Position numbers and translations under genes: made by a program | Part shown: piece after piece, positions 35,264 through 43,141 of the stretch | Layout: each line of letters begins with the position of its first letter | How positions within the stretch are numbered: position 1 is the first letter of the stretch | Source: JAIYCX01 sp964353175 | GTDB taxonomy: Bacteria > Bdellovibrionota_C > UBA2361 > SZUA-149 > DAOLCO01 | Assembly: GCA_964353175.1 (NCBI GenBank) | Contig: CAYGUX010000010.1 | Location: forward strand, 1-64,000 | Reading direction: 5' to 3' | DNA length: 64,000 nucleotides | Notes under the pieces: generated by a model | Told to the model about the DNA's origin: nothing | The model's input: the letters and a program-made list of their open reading frames with translations, nothing else | Databases searched by the model: none

Positions 35264-35809
35264 ATGGCTAGAACACCTTCTGTAATGATCCCACTAGGAA
35301 CAGAGATTCCTAAGTTTAACTTACCTGACACGATTAGTGGGGAATCGGCCTCTTCAGATAGCCTTTTTAAAGACAAAGGCTTACTTGTAATGTTTATCTG
35401 TAATCATTGTCCATTTGTGCTTCATATTGAGTCAGAGCTGGTTAAGTTAGGATTAGAGCTTCCTAATCAAGGTGTTGGAGTAGTAGCAATTAGCTCCAAT
35501 GATGTTCTTAAGTATCCTCAAGACGGGCCTCTTGAAATGGCAAAGAAGGATTATTCATTTCCCTATTTATATGATGAGTCTCAGGACGTTGCTAAAGCTT
35601 TTGATGCTGCATGTACCCCAGACTTCTTTTTATACAATTCGGATAAAAAACTTGTATATAGAGGCCAATTAGATAGCTCACGGCCTGGAAGCGAGATTCC
35701 AGTTACGGGAGAGGATCTAAGAAGAGCAGTAAGTCTATTGGTAGCCGGTGAGAATATTGATGATAATCAAACTCCAAGCTTGGGCTGTAATATTAAGTGG
35801 AAGGAGTAA
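35264..35809 (+). CDS. thioredoxin-like (AhpC/TSA-fold) protein with CxxC
   Basis: 181 residues with a thioredoxin fold. The redox motif is FICNHCPFV (Cys46, Cys49), which marks a widespread family of thioredoxin-domain proteins. A cis-Pro loop (CTPDFFLYNSDKKLVYRGQLD) is present. No signal peptide, so cytoplasmic. Likely a thiol-disulfide or peroxide-detoxifying oxidoreductase; the substrate is unknown. An AGAGGA site precedes the ATG. Confidence 0.85.
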   Translation: MARTPSVMIPLGTEIPKFNLPDTISGESASSDSLFKDKGLLVMFICNHCPFVLHIESELVKLGLELPNQGVGVVAISSNDVLKYPQDGPLEMAKKDYSFPYLYDESQDVAKAFDAACTPDFFLYNSDKKLVYRGQLDSSRPGSEIPVTGEDLRRAVSLLVAGENIDDNQTPSLGCNIKWKE

Positions 35810-35816
35810 ACGGGGA

Positions 35817-36500
35817 GTGAGTAGGGGGTTTATTTTTCTACTTTCTTTTTTTTATTTTACTTGTCATAGCATCTTGTTAGCAGACGAGCCGGAGATTCTA
35901 TCTCCTGTGGCACTGCCACATGTCGAAAGCCAGTATTTAAGATTTGATTCCCCTCAGATTGGTATCTTGAGTGGGGGAGACTTAATTAATGAGTCCGAGA
36001 AGGCTTATCTGTCTTCAGAGATTAGGATTCAGTTGTTAAAGATTTATCGAATCCTTGGTTTAAAACTGAAACCCTATAATCATCTTTTTAATATCCGGAT
36101 TTTATCAGAGTCAGAACTTGCTAGCCTTGCAAATCTCGAAGGTGCGAATGCCTTGACAATAGACGGGATAATGAATTTTACCCCTGCGAGAATGCGTAGC
36201 GACCTTATCCGGCATGAAGTGTTACATGCAATTGTATATTCGAAGGTAAAAGATCAATTACCATGGTGGATTGAGGAAGGATTGGCTCAGCTATTGTCAG
36301 GAGAGGAAAGGTCAATTAAAAGTCAAGGGCAGGGGACTAAGGTAGAGAGAAAGTACCATCAGGCACGCATAAGAGTATCTAATCTGGTTGAAAGATGTGG
36401 CTTTAAGGCTTTTGGAACTTATTTGAATTTAATTCAAGATGAGAACTCTCCCCAATATTCCTATAATAAGGTCTTTAATGAGTTATGTCGATCTTCATAG
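35817..36500 (+). CDS. secreted gluzincin-type metallopeptidase (peptidase MA-like)
   Basis: 227 residues from GTG 35817, preceded by AAGGAG 10 nt upstream; the longer frame would overlap the previous gene by 62 bp. A signal peptide covers about the first 24 residues. The active site is HEVLH (His133, Glu134, His137) with a downstream WWIEEGLAQ giving the third zinc ligand at Glu153 or Glu154, a classic gluzincin arrangement. Probably periplasmic. Substrate unknown. Confidence 0.75.
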   Translation: MSRGFIFLLSFFYFTCHSILLADEPEILSPVALPHVESQYLRFDSPQIGILSGGDLINESEKAYLSSEIRIQLLKIYRILGLKLKPYNHLFNIRILSESELASLANLEGANALTIDGIMNFTPARMRSDLIRHEVLHAIVYSKVKDQLPWWIEEGLAQLLSGEERSIKSQGQGTKVERKYHQARIRVSNLVERCGFKAFGTYLNLIQDENSPQYSYNKVFNELCRSS

Positions 36501-36513
36501 CTTTTAAAATAGA

Positions 36514-37092
36514 CTATAAATCATCATCTCTGATATCAATAAAAAATATTCCAGTAATTGCATCTAATAATTCAACTGGATCTATTCCTATCTCAAGTCC
36601 AATAAGTAGCGCTTGAAATTCTGCAGAAATTTCAGTACTAGAATTTTTCCTTGATTCCTTTTCTCTATTAGTGGAAGTATTGTTAACTCCGTCAAGTAAA
36701 CTAAGTGAACCTCCAGCTACTGCTTCCGCGCCTATTGGTAGAGGAATTGTACGATCTTCCCTTGGTCCAGGTAATCCAATAAATATATCACTATGTGCCC
36801 CTACAAAAGCACTAACAGGCCGTGTGACTTGCGCGCCTACGCTAAGACCAGGCCCAACTCTTACTTTAGCTTTGACGATATCAAGAATGTCAAATAGTCT
36901 ATTGGGAATATAGAGTAGGATTGAGTGAAAAACCGAATGGCCTTCGTCTTCTTCTAGAGAATCTTTATTTTCAGAACTGCTTAGATCATTTTTTGGGTTT
37001 AGTAGGTCTGACTCCACTACTTGGCTATGGGCGTAGTTGCAGTTAACAACATATAAAAGAGTTAGTGTAAGGAGATATGTTAGCTTTTTCAT
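36514..37092 (-). CDS. secreted protein of unknown function
   Basis: 192 residues with a clear Sec signal peptide (NCNYAHSQ). An acidic segment (~34-50) is followed by a Gly/Val/Pro-rich stretch (VRVGPGLSVGAQVTRPV...GAEAVAGG) that looks strand-forming, and an acidic C-terminus. No family recognised. It is convergent with the peptidase gene, 13 bp apart. Confidence 0.65.
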   Translation of the reverse strand: MKKLTYLLTLTLLYVVNCNYAHSQVVESDLLNPKNDLSSSENKDSLEEDEGHSVFHSILLYIPNRLFDILDIVKAKVRVGPGLSVGAQVTRPVSAFVGAHSDIFIGLPGPREDRTIPLPIGAEAVAGGSLSLLDGVNNTSTNREKESRKNSSTEISAEFQALLIGLEIGIDPVELLDAITGIFFIDIRDDDL

Positions 37093-37227
37093 TGAATTAT
37101 AGTGGCCATGTTATTCTAATCTTCGCAAGGGGAAGTTTTTTTAAATAAGTAATTTGAAGTAAATATTTGTGGTTTTATGTTTTAATTCAGTTTACTATTG
37201 GTCTCATAATAATTTAATTTTTCCCCT

Positions 37228-37935
37228 ATGAATACTCGAAATATCTTTATACGGTTTAATCCTTCTTATTGTCTTTTTGTTTTTATCCTATTTGCTTCAT
37301 GTAAGAGTGGCGGTGTCAGCGAAAATTCTCAAGAAAAGTTTAGATTGATTAATGCCGCGCCTAAAGCTTCCGCGATTGATTTTGAGCTAGGTAATAATGA
37401 GGTGATCATTGAAGAAATTGCCTATGGAGACTCTAGTGGTTTTATCGAAGCCCCAGAGGGAACAGATGTTGCCATTAAAATTAAATCTGACTTAAGAGTA
37501 TTGCCAGTTTTGGAGAATATTTTAGATATTGCTTCTAATAGTATCACTACTTCTTTTTTCATCGGCGAAGTGAATGCTTATGAATTAGTAACTATTACTG
37601 AAGAATTTCCTACTAATACAAATGGTAAGGTGTCTTTTAGAGTTGCTAACATGTCTCCAACTGAAGCTTCCGTCGATATTTATTTAGTCGTGATAGGAAC
37701 AGACATTGAAGATACTCAACCAATAGCTACTGAGGTTGCCTCCGGGAGTGTTGGTGATTTCGTTCAATTTGATCCTGGATTTTATGCCATCGTATACACT
37801 CGGGCAGGAACTACTACGGTAGTTAGGGAGGTCGCAGGCTTTAATTTCGTCGCGAACCGCGGATATACCCATGTTTTGCTTGATAAGTTTCAAGGCGGTA
37901 CACCTCTAACTTCCCGAATTATAACGGATTTTTAA
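37228..37935 (+). CDS. DUF4397-containing lipoprotein
   Basis: 235 residues with lipobox FASC (Cys25). The mature part has two repeats of a DUF4397-like beta domain (FRLINAAPKASAIDFEL and FRVANMSPTEASVDIYL), which occur in surface or secreted proteins of unknown function. It stands alone, with its own upstream region. Confidence 0.75.
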   Translation: MNTRNIFIRFNPSYCLFVFILFASCKSGGVSENSQEKFRLINAAPKASAIDFELGNNEVIIEEIAYGDSSGFIEAPEGTDVAIKIKSDLRVLPVLENILDIASNSITTSFFIGEVNAYELVTITEEFPTNTNGKVSFRVANMSPTEASVDIYLVVIGTDIEDTQPIATEVASGSVGDFVQFDPGFYAIVYTRAGTTTVVREVAGFNFVANRGYTHVLLDKFQGGTPLTSRIITDF

Positions 37936-38278
37936 AAAGAATTAAATTCTCTTTCTTTTTAATAGATAATCTTAGATTTAAGTGGTATAGTGAGCAGGTT
38001 GATAGACCTTTTTGGTACCGAAGACTTGATCTAGCTTTCCTAGTCCCTAGTCTCCGCGCGAATTTAAAAAGAGTTTGATCACCTTAACTTATAATAGAGT
38101 TAAGTTTGTGGGTAATGATTTAGAGAGTCGAGAGTAAGGAAACGCGCTGGAGATAATGTAGTCAATGGAATAGGAAAAAAGTTGTGGCTTTGTAGCCAGG
38201 GCTTACTTTGCTGTTCCCGAGATTTCATCTTGTCATAACCTTTATTAAATTAGAGAAAAGACGATATTGGAGAGAATA
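37936..38278 (+). other. long gene-free region and probable leader of the RRM gene
   Basis: About 340 bp with no supported frame. It holds a TATAAT flanked by a 7-bp inverted repeat (38083-38104), listed separately, and a small hairpin TGGCT-ttgt-AGCCA about 90 bp before the RRM start. If transcription begins just after that TATAAT, the RRM mRNA would have a leader near 170 nt. Confidence 0.45.
38083..38104 (+). promoter_or_regulatory. TATAAT -10 box enclosed by an inverted repeat
   Basis: cttaact (38083-38089) and agttaag (38098-38104) form a perfect 7-bp inverted repeat with an 8-bp centre that starts with TATAAT (38090-38095). The -35 region has no good match. The layout suggests a promoter controlled by a dimeric protein binding across the -10 box. 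Confidence 0.45.
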
Positions 38279-38668
38279 GTGAATATATACGTAGGTAACC
38301 TACCATACTCAGTGACAGATGATAAATTAGTTGAATTATTTTCAAAATTTGGAAATGTTTCAACTGCAAGAGTTGTACAAGATCAGTTCAGTGGACGATC
38401 TAAAGGCTTTGGATTTGTCGAAATGGATTCAGCTGAAGACGGAAATAAAGCAATTGCAGAACTTAACGAAACTGAGCTTGACGGAAGATCAATAGTAGTT
38501 AACGAAGCACGCCCTAGAGAAGACAAAGGTGGAGCTGGTGGACCAAGAAGAGGTGGACCAGGTGGAAACCGTGGCGGTAACGGCGGCGGAAATGGCGGCG
38601 GATTCAGAGGTGGTAGAGATAGAGACCGTGGAGATCGCGGTGATAGAGGCGGTAGAGGTAACTACTAA
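38279..38668 (+). CDS. RRM-domain RNA-binding protein with Gly/Arg-rich tail
   Basis: 129 residues from GTG 38279, which has GGAGAG upstream and yields the canonical MNIYVGNL start; the TTG frame at 38267 is rejected. One RNA-recognition motif: RNP2 IYVGNL (3-8) and RNP1 KGFGFVEM (42-49). From ~80 on it is an RGG-type glycine/arginine tail. Such proteins are often cold-induced and act as RNA chaperones in bacteria. It has a long upstream region and its own terminator, so it is a single-gene unit. Confidence 0.93.
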   Translation: MNIYVGNLPYSVTDDKLVELFSKFGNVSTARVVQDQFSGRSKGFGFVEMDSAEDGNKAIAELNETELDGRSIVVNEARPREDKGGAGGPRRGGPGGNRGGNGGGNGGGFRGGRDRDRGDRGDRGGRGNY

Positions 38669-38697
38669 TTGTAGTTATTAGCTACTAGCTATTAGAA

Positions 38698-38723
38698 GGG
38701 GCTCTTTATTGAGCCCCTTTTTT
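38698..38723 (+). terminator. intrinsic terminator of the RRM gene
   Basis: A 7-bp GC-rich stem ggggctc/gagcccc with a 6-nt loop, followed by six T. It is 30 bp past the stop codon. A textbook rho-independent terminator. Confidence 0.93.
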
Positions 38724-38862
38724 ATTGTACTTAACAACAGCCCCCGCCATTATTCTCGAATTCTTAGCTATCCTAATGGATAGGAAATTAATATTGACTG
38801 GTCAAAGTGGCTTAAAACTTGTAGATTCCATGCCATATTCACGTAAAAAGTTGGAGAGTTCA

Positions 38863-39447
38863 ATGAAAAGTTTTTTATCTAGTCTAGTTTCATGTTTAGG
38901 AGTGATCGGCGCGACTGCAAGTAGTGTGGTGGCGGGAACTCTTACAGCAACAATTCATACTAATAAAGGTGATATTGACGTTGAATTTTTTGATGCAGAA
39001 GCTCCTGTGACTGTAGCCAACTTTTTAAATCTCGCTAAACGTGGATATTATGATGGGATAAGCTTTCATAGAGTAATTCCTAATTTTATGATTCAGGGCG
39101 GTGACCCAGATGGTATGGGTACAGGTGGCCCAGGATATAGTTTTAAGGATGAATTTACTCCAAGCTTACGTCACTCCTCTCCAGGGATATTGTCAATGGC
39201 GAACAGAGGGCCTGGAACTAATGGTTCTCAGTTTTTTATAACTCACGTAGCAACACCGCATCTTGATGGGAAGCATACTGTTTTTGGAAAAGTCTCCAAA
39301 GGTCAAAATATCGTAGATAGCATTGTTCAAGGCGATACAATCGAAAGTATTGTTATCCATGGTGACACGGCACCATTGTTTACTAAAGAAGCTAGTGAGA
39401 TTGAAGGTTGGAATGCTATCTTAGACACTAAGTATCCAGCTAAGTAA
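38863..39447 (+). CDS. secreted cyclophilin-type peptidyl-prolyl isomerase
   Basis: 194 residues from ATG 38863 (GGAGAG site; gives a proper signal peptide). The longest frame from 38725 would begin right at the RRM terminator. The cyclophilin domain is complete: FHRVIPNFMIQGGDP with catalytic Arg, GSQFFIT and the binding-pocket HLDGKHTVFGKV. It would assist proline isomerisation during folding in the periplasm. It is shorter than eukaryotic cyclophilins, as usual for bacterial PpiA-type enzymes. Confidence 0.92.
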   Translation: MKSFLSSLVSCLGVIGATASSVVAGTLTATIHTNKGDIDVEFFDAEAPVTVANFLNLAKRGYYDGISFHRVIPNFMIQGGDPDGMGTGGPGYSFKDEFTPSLRHSSPGILSMANRGPGTNGSQFFITHVATPHLDGKHTVFGKVSKGQNIVDSIVQGDTIESIVIHGDTAPLFTKEASEIEGWNAILDTKYPAK

Positions 39448-39477
39448 AGTTTTGTGCTAAACATACTTGTATCAAAA

Positions 39478-40458
39478 ATGAGGGAGAGAGTTTCAATAGC
39501 TTTCTCCCTTTTTTTTATTGTACTAACTCCCTCCTTCCTTTTTGCGGAGGAAGGAAATATTGGGATTCTATCTGATGTGAGAATCCTTGGAGATTTGCTG
39601 ATTCCCACAATTGGGAAAAACTTCGATTTACAGCCTTTTATAACTAGGACAAGTTTTAAAGATCTTTCAAGTGTCGATTGTAGTCTAACGAATGCTCATA
39701 ATAAGATTAGGAATGAATTCGAAGTAGATGGTGAATCGTATATATGTAGTTATAAGTATGAAAGTAGCCTTAGTGATCGATTAAGGCTTTCAGCTAATAT
39801 CTCAGGCGTTCATACTGGTGAGGGGATTTTTGATTCCTCAATTACTGCTTGGCACGAATTTTTTGGCTTCCCTAATGGGCATCGGAATGGAAGTTCCAAT
39901 AATCAGCATCAGGTTAGGGGAAGTCAAGAAGATGGAGATAATTTTAATTTAGATAAAGAGGGCATTGGGCTGATAGATCCTCAGATTTATTTAAGTTATC
40001 TTTTGGGCGGGGTAGAGTCGGATGGAGCCTTATATTTAAATGCCGGTTTAAGTATCCCTCTACAATTAAGCCAGTTTTCAACTAAAACACCTAATTTCCT
40101 TTTAGGATTGAATTATAGTAAAAAGTTTTTAAACAGTACTTTTGGAATGGGAAGTGATCTGAGTATTCGAACTGATCTAAGTGATCTTGGGATAAATTAT
40201 AATCCTATCTCAGTCGGAGCGTATGCAAGTTGGGTTTATGGCTTGAGTGATTCTTTTTCATTTGTAAGCAGTACCTTCGCACAGACTCCAGGGATCACGG
40301 ATATTGAAAGCTATCCCAAAGCTTTGTGGTATGTTGATATTGGTTTTAGGACTGACTTGTTTTTTGATACTCCTTTTGAGATTTTAATCAGAGAGAATTT
40401 ATATACAGCGAGATCTACAGCAGATATTTCTTTGATCCTTAGAGTCCTTAGTTTTTAA
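39478..40458 (+). CDS. DUF3187-like outer-membrane protein candidate
   Basis: 326 residues from ATG 39478; a GTG 24 bp upstream is also in frame. A signal peptide ends near FLFAEEG. The rest is strand-rich with aromatic residues and ends in LRVLSF, a C-terminal Phe as in beta-barrel outer-membrane proteins. The segment AWHEFFGFPNGHRNG matches the DUF3187 pattern (f-H-x-x-F-G-x-P-x-G-x-R). Function unknown. A hairpin followed by eight T lies over the signal-peptide codons (see terminator at 39482). Confidence 0.7.
   Translation: MRERVSIAFSLFFIVLTPSFLFAEEGNIGILSDVRILGDLLIPTIGKNFDLQPFITRTSFKDLSSVDCSLTNAHNKIRNEFEVDGESYICSYKYESSLSDRLRLSANISGVHTGEGIFDSSITAWHEFFGFPNGHRNGSSNNQHQVRGSQEDGDNFNLDKEGIGLIDPQIYLSYLLGGVESDGALYLNAGLSIPLQLSQFSTKTPNFLLGLNYSKKFLNSTFGMGSDLSIRTDLSDLGINYNPISVGAYASWVYGLSDSFSFVSSTFAQTPGITDIESYPKALWYVDIGFRTDLFFDTPFEILIRENLYTARSTADISLILRVLSF
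39482..39516 (+). terminator. terminator-like hairpin inside the start of the DUF3187-like gene
   Basis: gggagagag (39482-39490) pairs with ctttctccc (39500-39508), 9 bp with one G-T pair, followed by eight T. It is about 35 bp past the cyclophilin stop, so it could terminate that transcript, but it lies over the first codons of the next gene. It may act as an attenuator. Confidence 0.6.
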
Positions 40459-40496
40459 AGAATTTAGATAAAGCCCAAGATAGATGGAAGATTGAG

Positions 40497-40673
40497 ATGG
40501 TAGAGCAATTAACTAAATGCAGTGTATGCAAGCAAGCCTTAGTAGGGGAAGACTCTGCAAAGTATTACCCATTCTGCAGTAAGCATTGTCAGAATAAAGA
40601 TCTAGGGAATTGGGTGTTTGAAAATTATCGAGTCCCTAGTAGTGAGAGGGTTTTGGAGGAAGGGGAGGAGTAG
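40497..40673 (+). CDS. yacG: small zinc-binding protein of the YacG (DNA gyrase inhibitor) family
   Basis: 58 residues. Four zinc ligands in the family pattern: C8-x2-C11 and C27-x3-C31, with PFCSKHCQNKDLGNW closely matching the YacG signature and a following YRVP. E. coli YacG binds GyrB and inhibits gyrase. The ATG at 40497 has a ggaag site upstream. Family members are this small; no other frame here makes sense. Confidence 0.9.
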   Translation: MVEQLTKCSVCKQALVGEDSAKYYPFCSKHCQNKDLGNWVFENYRVPSSERVLEEGEE

Positions 40674-40885
40674 CCCCGCCCTGTCCGTTTTCACAAAAAT
40701 TGTTTTAAGCCTGTTAAAGTTGGTTTGAAACCCATGCTCTGAGGAGGGTGCAAGTTTTTGAAAACTCTAGTAAAAGTAAATTTATGCTCAATATTGGACA
40801 GGGGTGCTAGATTCAGGTCTTGGAATCTGAAATTCTAACTTAGGTTTAGCGATAACTAATTAGAATTAATTTTTGATTTATTCCT
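40674..40885 (+). other. spacer before the TadE/G-like genes
   Basis: About 210 bp with no supported gene. Complementary 8-mers ccctgtcc (40679-40686) and ggacaggg (40796-40803) lie about 110 bp apart and could close a loop in RNA, but the match is short. The promoter of the downstream genes must lie here or upstream. Confidence 0.35.
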
Positions 40886-42424
40886 TTGGAAATATTGGAT
40901 AGAAATAGACCTCATTCAAGTGGTGAACATGGCAATGCTATATTCTATGTATTGTTTGTCCTGCCAATAGTCATGGTCTTACTGATGATCGTAGTTGATC
41001 TTAGTAATTGGCAATCCCTACGGGAAGAAGCTCGGCGTCATGCTGATAGAATTGTATTAGAAACAGCTCAGTATCTTCCATACGAAACAAATGCTAGAAA
41101 GGTTCTAGAAGCTCAAGCTAATTTCTTTAACTCTGCAAATGGATTAAATTTGCAAGTCTCCTCAACTGCCGAAGATATAGCCTCCTCAGTTGGACCATCT
41201 AGTATTGATTTAACAATCTCGGGTAAACTGGAATCGGGCTTTGATGCATTCCTAGAAACCTTTAGTCATCAAGGAACTGTTTTTACTATTAGTGAGAAAG
41301 CTTCGGCGAGACTTTTGCCAACTGACCTAACACTCATTTTATCAGATAGTGTAAATCTTAGACCGCCTGCACCTACCTTATGGGGTAATCCAATTGATTG
41401 GCCACGATCAGAATACTTTAATTTTGTACTTCCTCCGACAGTCTCTATAAGTCCATCCCCTGCAGCTCCCCTAGCTTGGCCTAACTGGTGGAGTATGAAT
41501 GAATATACTCCAGATAAATACATGAGATTTGCAACTGAACTTTGTTATAACCCTGTTGTAACCCCTCTTAAATTAGCCTCATTACTTGCAGTTGATGCAC
41601 TAAGCGCGGGTAAACAAAATCGTATATCGGTCTATATGACTCCCGGGGATATCCCCAGTAACGTTGTTGGTGGCTCTGGTTATACCGTATTGCAAAACCT
41701 AAAGTATGTGGATGAGACTAATGTTGCTCCAATTTGGTCCAACTACTTTGAGCCAGATATTGCACATTCCGATGAGGCTTGTTTGCTATATTCACATGCA
41801 GATGCGGAAAATCTTAGATATCGTATCCCGGATAGTAAGACCTTAATGCCTACCAACTCTACCGCTTGTCCTCAAGTTGTTTTAAATGGGCTTTACGCTG
41901 ATCCAAGAGGGCATTACCCTAATCCTTATAGCTCATACCTATCGACCTGTTTTAAGGAGGGTGGAATGACTCTAAGAGAGGCTATTTATTATCATGGAGT
42001 ACGTCGGAATCAGCATGATGTGGGAGCAGTAAATATTTCTCGAAGCATTCTACATGCATTAACAAGCCTAGTGGAGGAAGAAAAAATTAATGCAGACAAT
42101 AGTGTTAAAAAGCGAGGAGGGCTAGCTAAGAGCTCCGCTAAAATTGTAATATTAATTAGCGAAGTTCTACCATCCCTGAGTAGTAGTGAGTTTAATGAGG
42201 TATTAAATATTATCAGGTCGGTTAGTACTATAAAGCTTTATTTAATAGGCTATAGCCCTTTAGAGTTATCGGCTTCTCTACAATTAGATTTGAGTCAGCG
42301 AGAACAGGAATTTTTAAAGTTAAATTTACCTAGACTGCTCGTTGAGCACAGCACTCCTGATGATATTCAGGAAGTAATCGGCTCCATCTTGGCTAACGAG
42401 AAGAAAGTAGTGTTATCATCATGA
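40886..42424 (+). CDS. TadG-like protein with degenerate von Willebrand A-like domain
   Basis: 512 residues; TTG start at 40886, or TTG at 40895 with a nearby GGA site. A TadE/TadG N-terminus (SSGEHGNAIFYVLFVLPIVMVLLMIVVDLSN) places one membrane helix at ~15-42. Later sequence has VWA-like strands (DLTLILSDSVNLRPP; KIVILISEVLPSLSS) but the metal-binding DxSxS is altered to SDSVN, so metal binding is doubtful. Family members are minor pilins or envelope proteins of Tad/Flp systems. It overlaps the next gene by 4 bp. Confidence 0.7.
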   Translation: MEILDRNRPHSSGEHGNAIFYVLFVLPIVMVLLMIVVDLSNWQSLREEARRHADRIVLETAQYLPYETNARKVLEAQANFFNSANGLNLQVSSTAEDIASSVGPSSIDLTISGKLESGFDAFLETFSHQGTVFTISEKASARLLPTDLTLILSDSVNLRPPAPTLWGNPIDWPRSEYFNFVLPPTVSISPSPAAPLAWPNWWSMNEYTPDKYMRFATELCYNPVVTPLKLASLLAVDALSAGKQNRISVYMTPGDIPSNVVGGSGYTVLQNLKYVDETNVAPIWSNYFEPDIAHSDEACLLYSHADAENLRYRIPDSKTLMPTNSTACPQVVLNGLYADPRGHYPNPYSSYLSTCFKEGGMTLREAIYYHGVRRNQHDVGAVNISRSILHALTSLVEEEKINADNSVKKRGGLAKSSAKIVILISEVLPSLSSSEFNEVLNIIRSVSTIKLYLIGYSPLELSASLQLDLSQREQEFLKLNLPRLLVEHSTPDDIQEVIGSILANEKKVVLSS

Positions 42425-43134
42425 TTCAATCAACCTCTAATATGGGCGAGAAAGGAGATGGTATTTTTGAGATGCTTCTATTTATGCCTCTTGCTTTATT
42501 GATACTGTTTGTCGGGGTAGATGTTGGTCTGTCACGATTAGATTATGCTTTGGTCGTAGATGCTGTGAGGGAGGGGATTCATAAACAGGACGGAATAGAT
42601 AGTAAGATCTATCGTCTGGACCATGGTTTTGTCGCGATCGATAAATTTATTGTAGCTAGTACTGCTACAAAAATAGCAGATAGGATAGCAAAATCTGTTT
42701 CCGATAAAAGGGTCTCTCTAGGATCTAAGGATGGGAAAGATCAGATTAAAGTAAAAGTTATCCCACTTGTATTGGATGTTGATTCAAATTCTGGTGAGGT
42801 TGTAGGTTATCAGAGAGAGCAGGAAGTTGTAAGTGGTTTTGGAAATCCTAGTCTTAATTATAAAGGCTCCTCAGGTAATGAAACTATCGAGATAGAAAAT
42901 CAGTTTATCTATAGCCAGATTAAAGAGTCTGATAGTCGGAGTGGATTTGCTATCTTAAGGCCTTCATTTAGTGCTCTAGATTATCAAAATAATGATTCCT
43001 ACCTAGCTTCACAAGTAGCATTTATGGTCTCAGTTGATGTCATTTCACCTTCTATTAATCCGATATGGTTAAACGCAACTTTAGGAAGTGACTTAGGTTA
43101 TAAAATTATGGAACTACAAATAATTAGGAATTAA
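42421..43134 (+). CDS. TadE-like pseudopilin/envelope protein
   Basis: 237 residues. The N-terminus (MGEKGDGIFEMLLFMPLALLILFVGVDVG) has the TadE layout with a Glu in the membrane helix (GDGIFEM, like GxxxxE), followed by a periplasmic domain of mixed strands. It overlaps the preceding gene by 4 bp (ATGA) and is followed after 7 bp by a third related protein. Confidence 0.7.
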   Translation: MIQSTSNMGEKGDGIFEMLLFMPLALLILFVGVDVGLSRLDYALVVDAVREGIHKQDGIDSKIYRLDHGFVAIDKFIVASTATKIADRIAKSVSDKRVSLGSKDGKDQIKVKVIPLVLDVDSNSGEVVGYQREQEVVSGFGNPSLNYKGSSGNETIEIENQFIYSQIKESDSRSGFAILRPSFSALDYQNNDSYLASQVAFMVSVDVISPSINPIWLNATLGSDLGYKIMELQIIRN

Positions 43135-43141
43135 TTACACC

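Noticed and set aside
38725..38862. Extended cyclophilin reading frame from 38725
   Set aside because: Starts in the RRM terminator and would put the signal peptide 47 residues inside the protein; ATG 38863 has GGAGAG and gives a proper signal peptide.
40679..40803. Complementary 8-mers ccctgtcc and ggacaggg about 110 bp apart, as a possible structured RNA
   Set aside because: The pairing is too short for that distance and cannot be extended; no known riboswitch layout fits.
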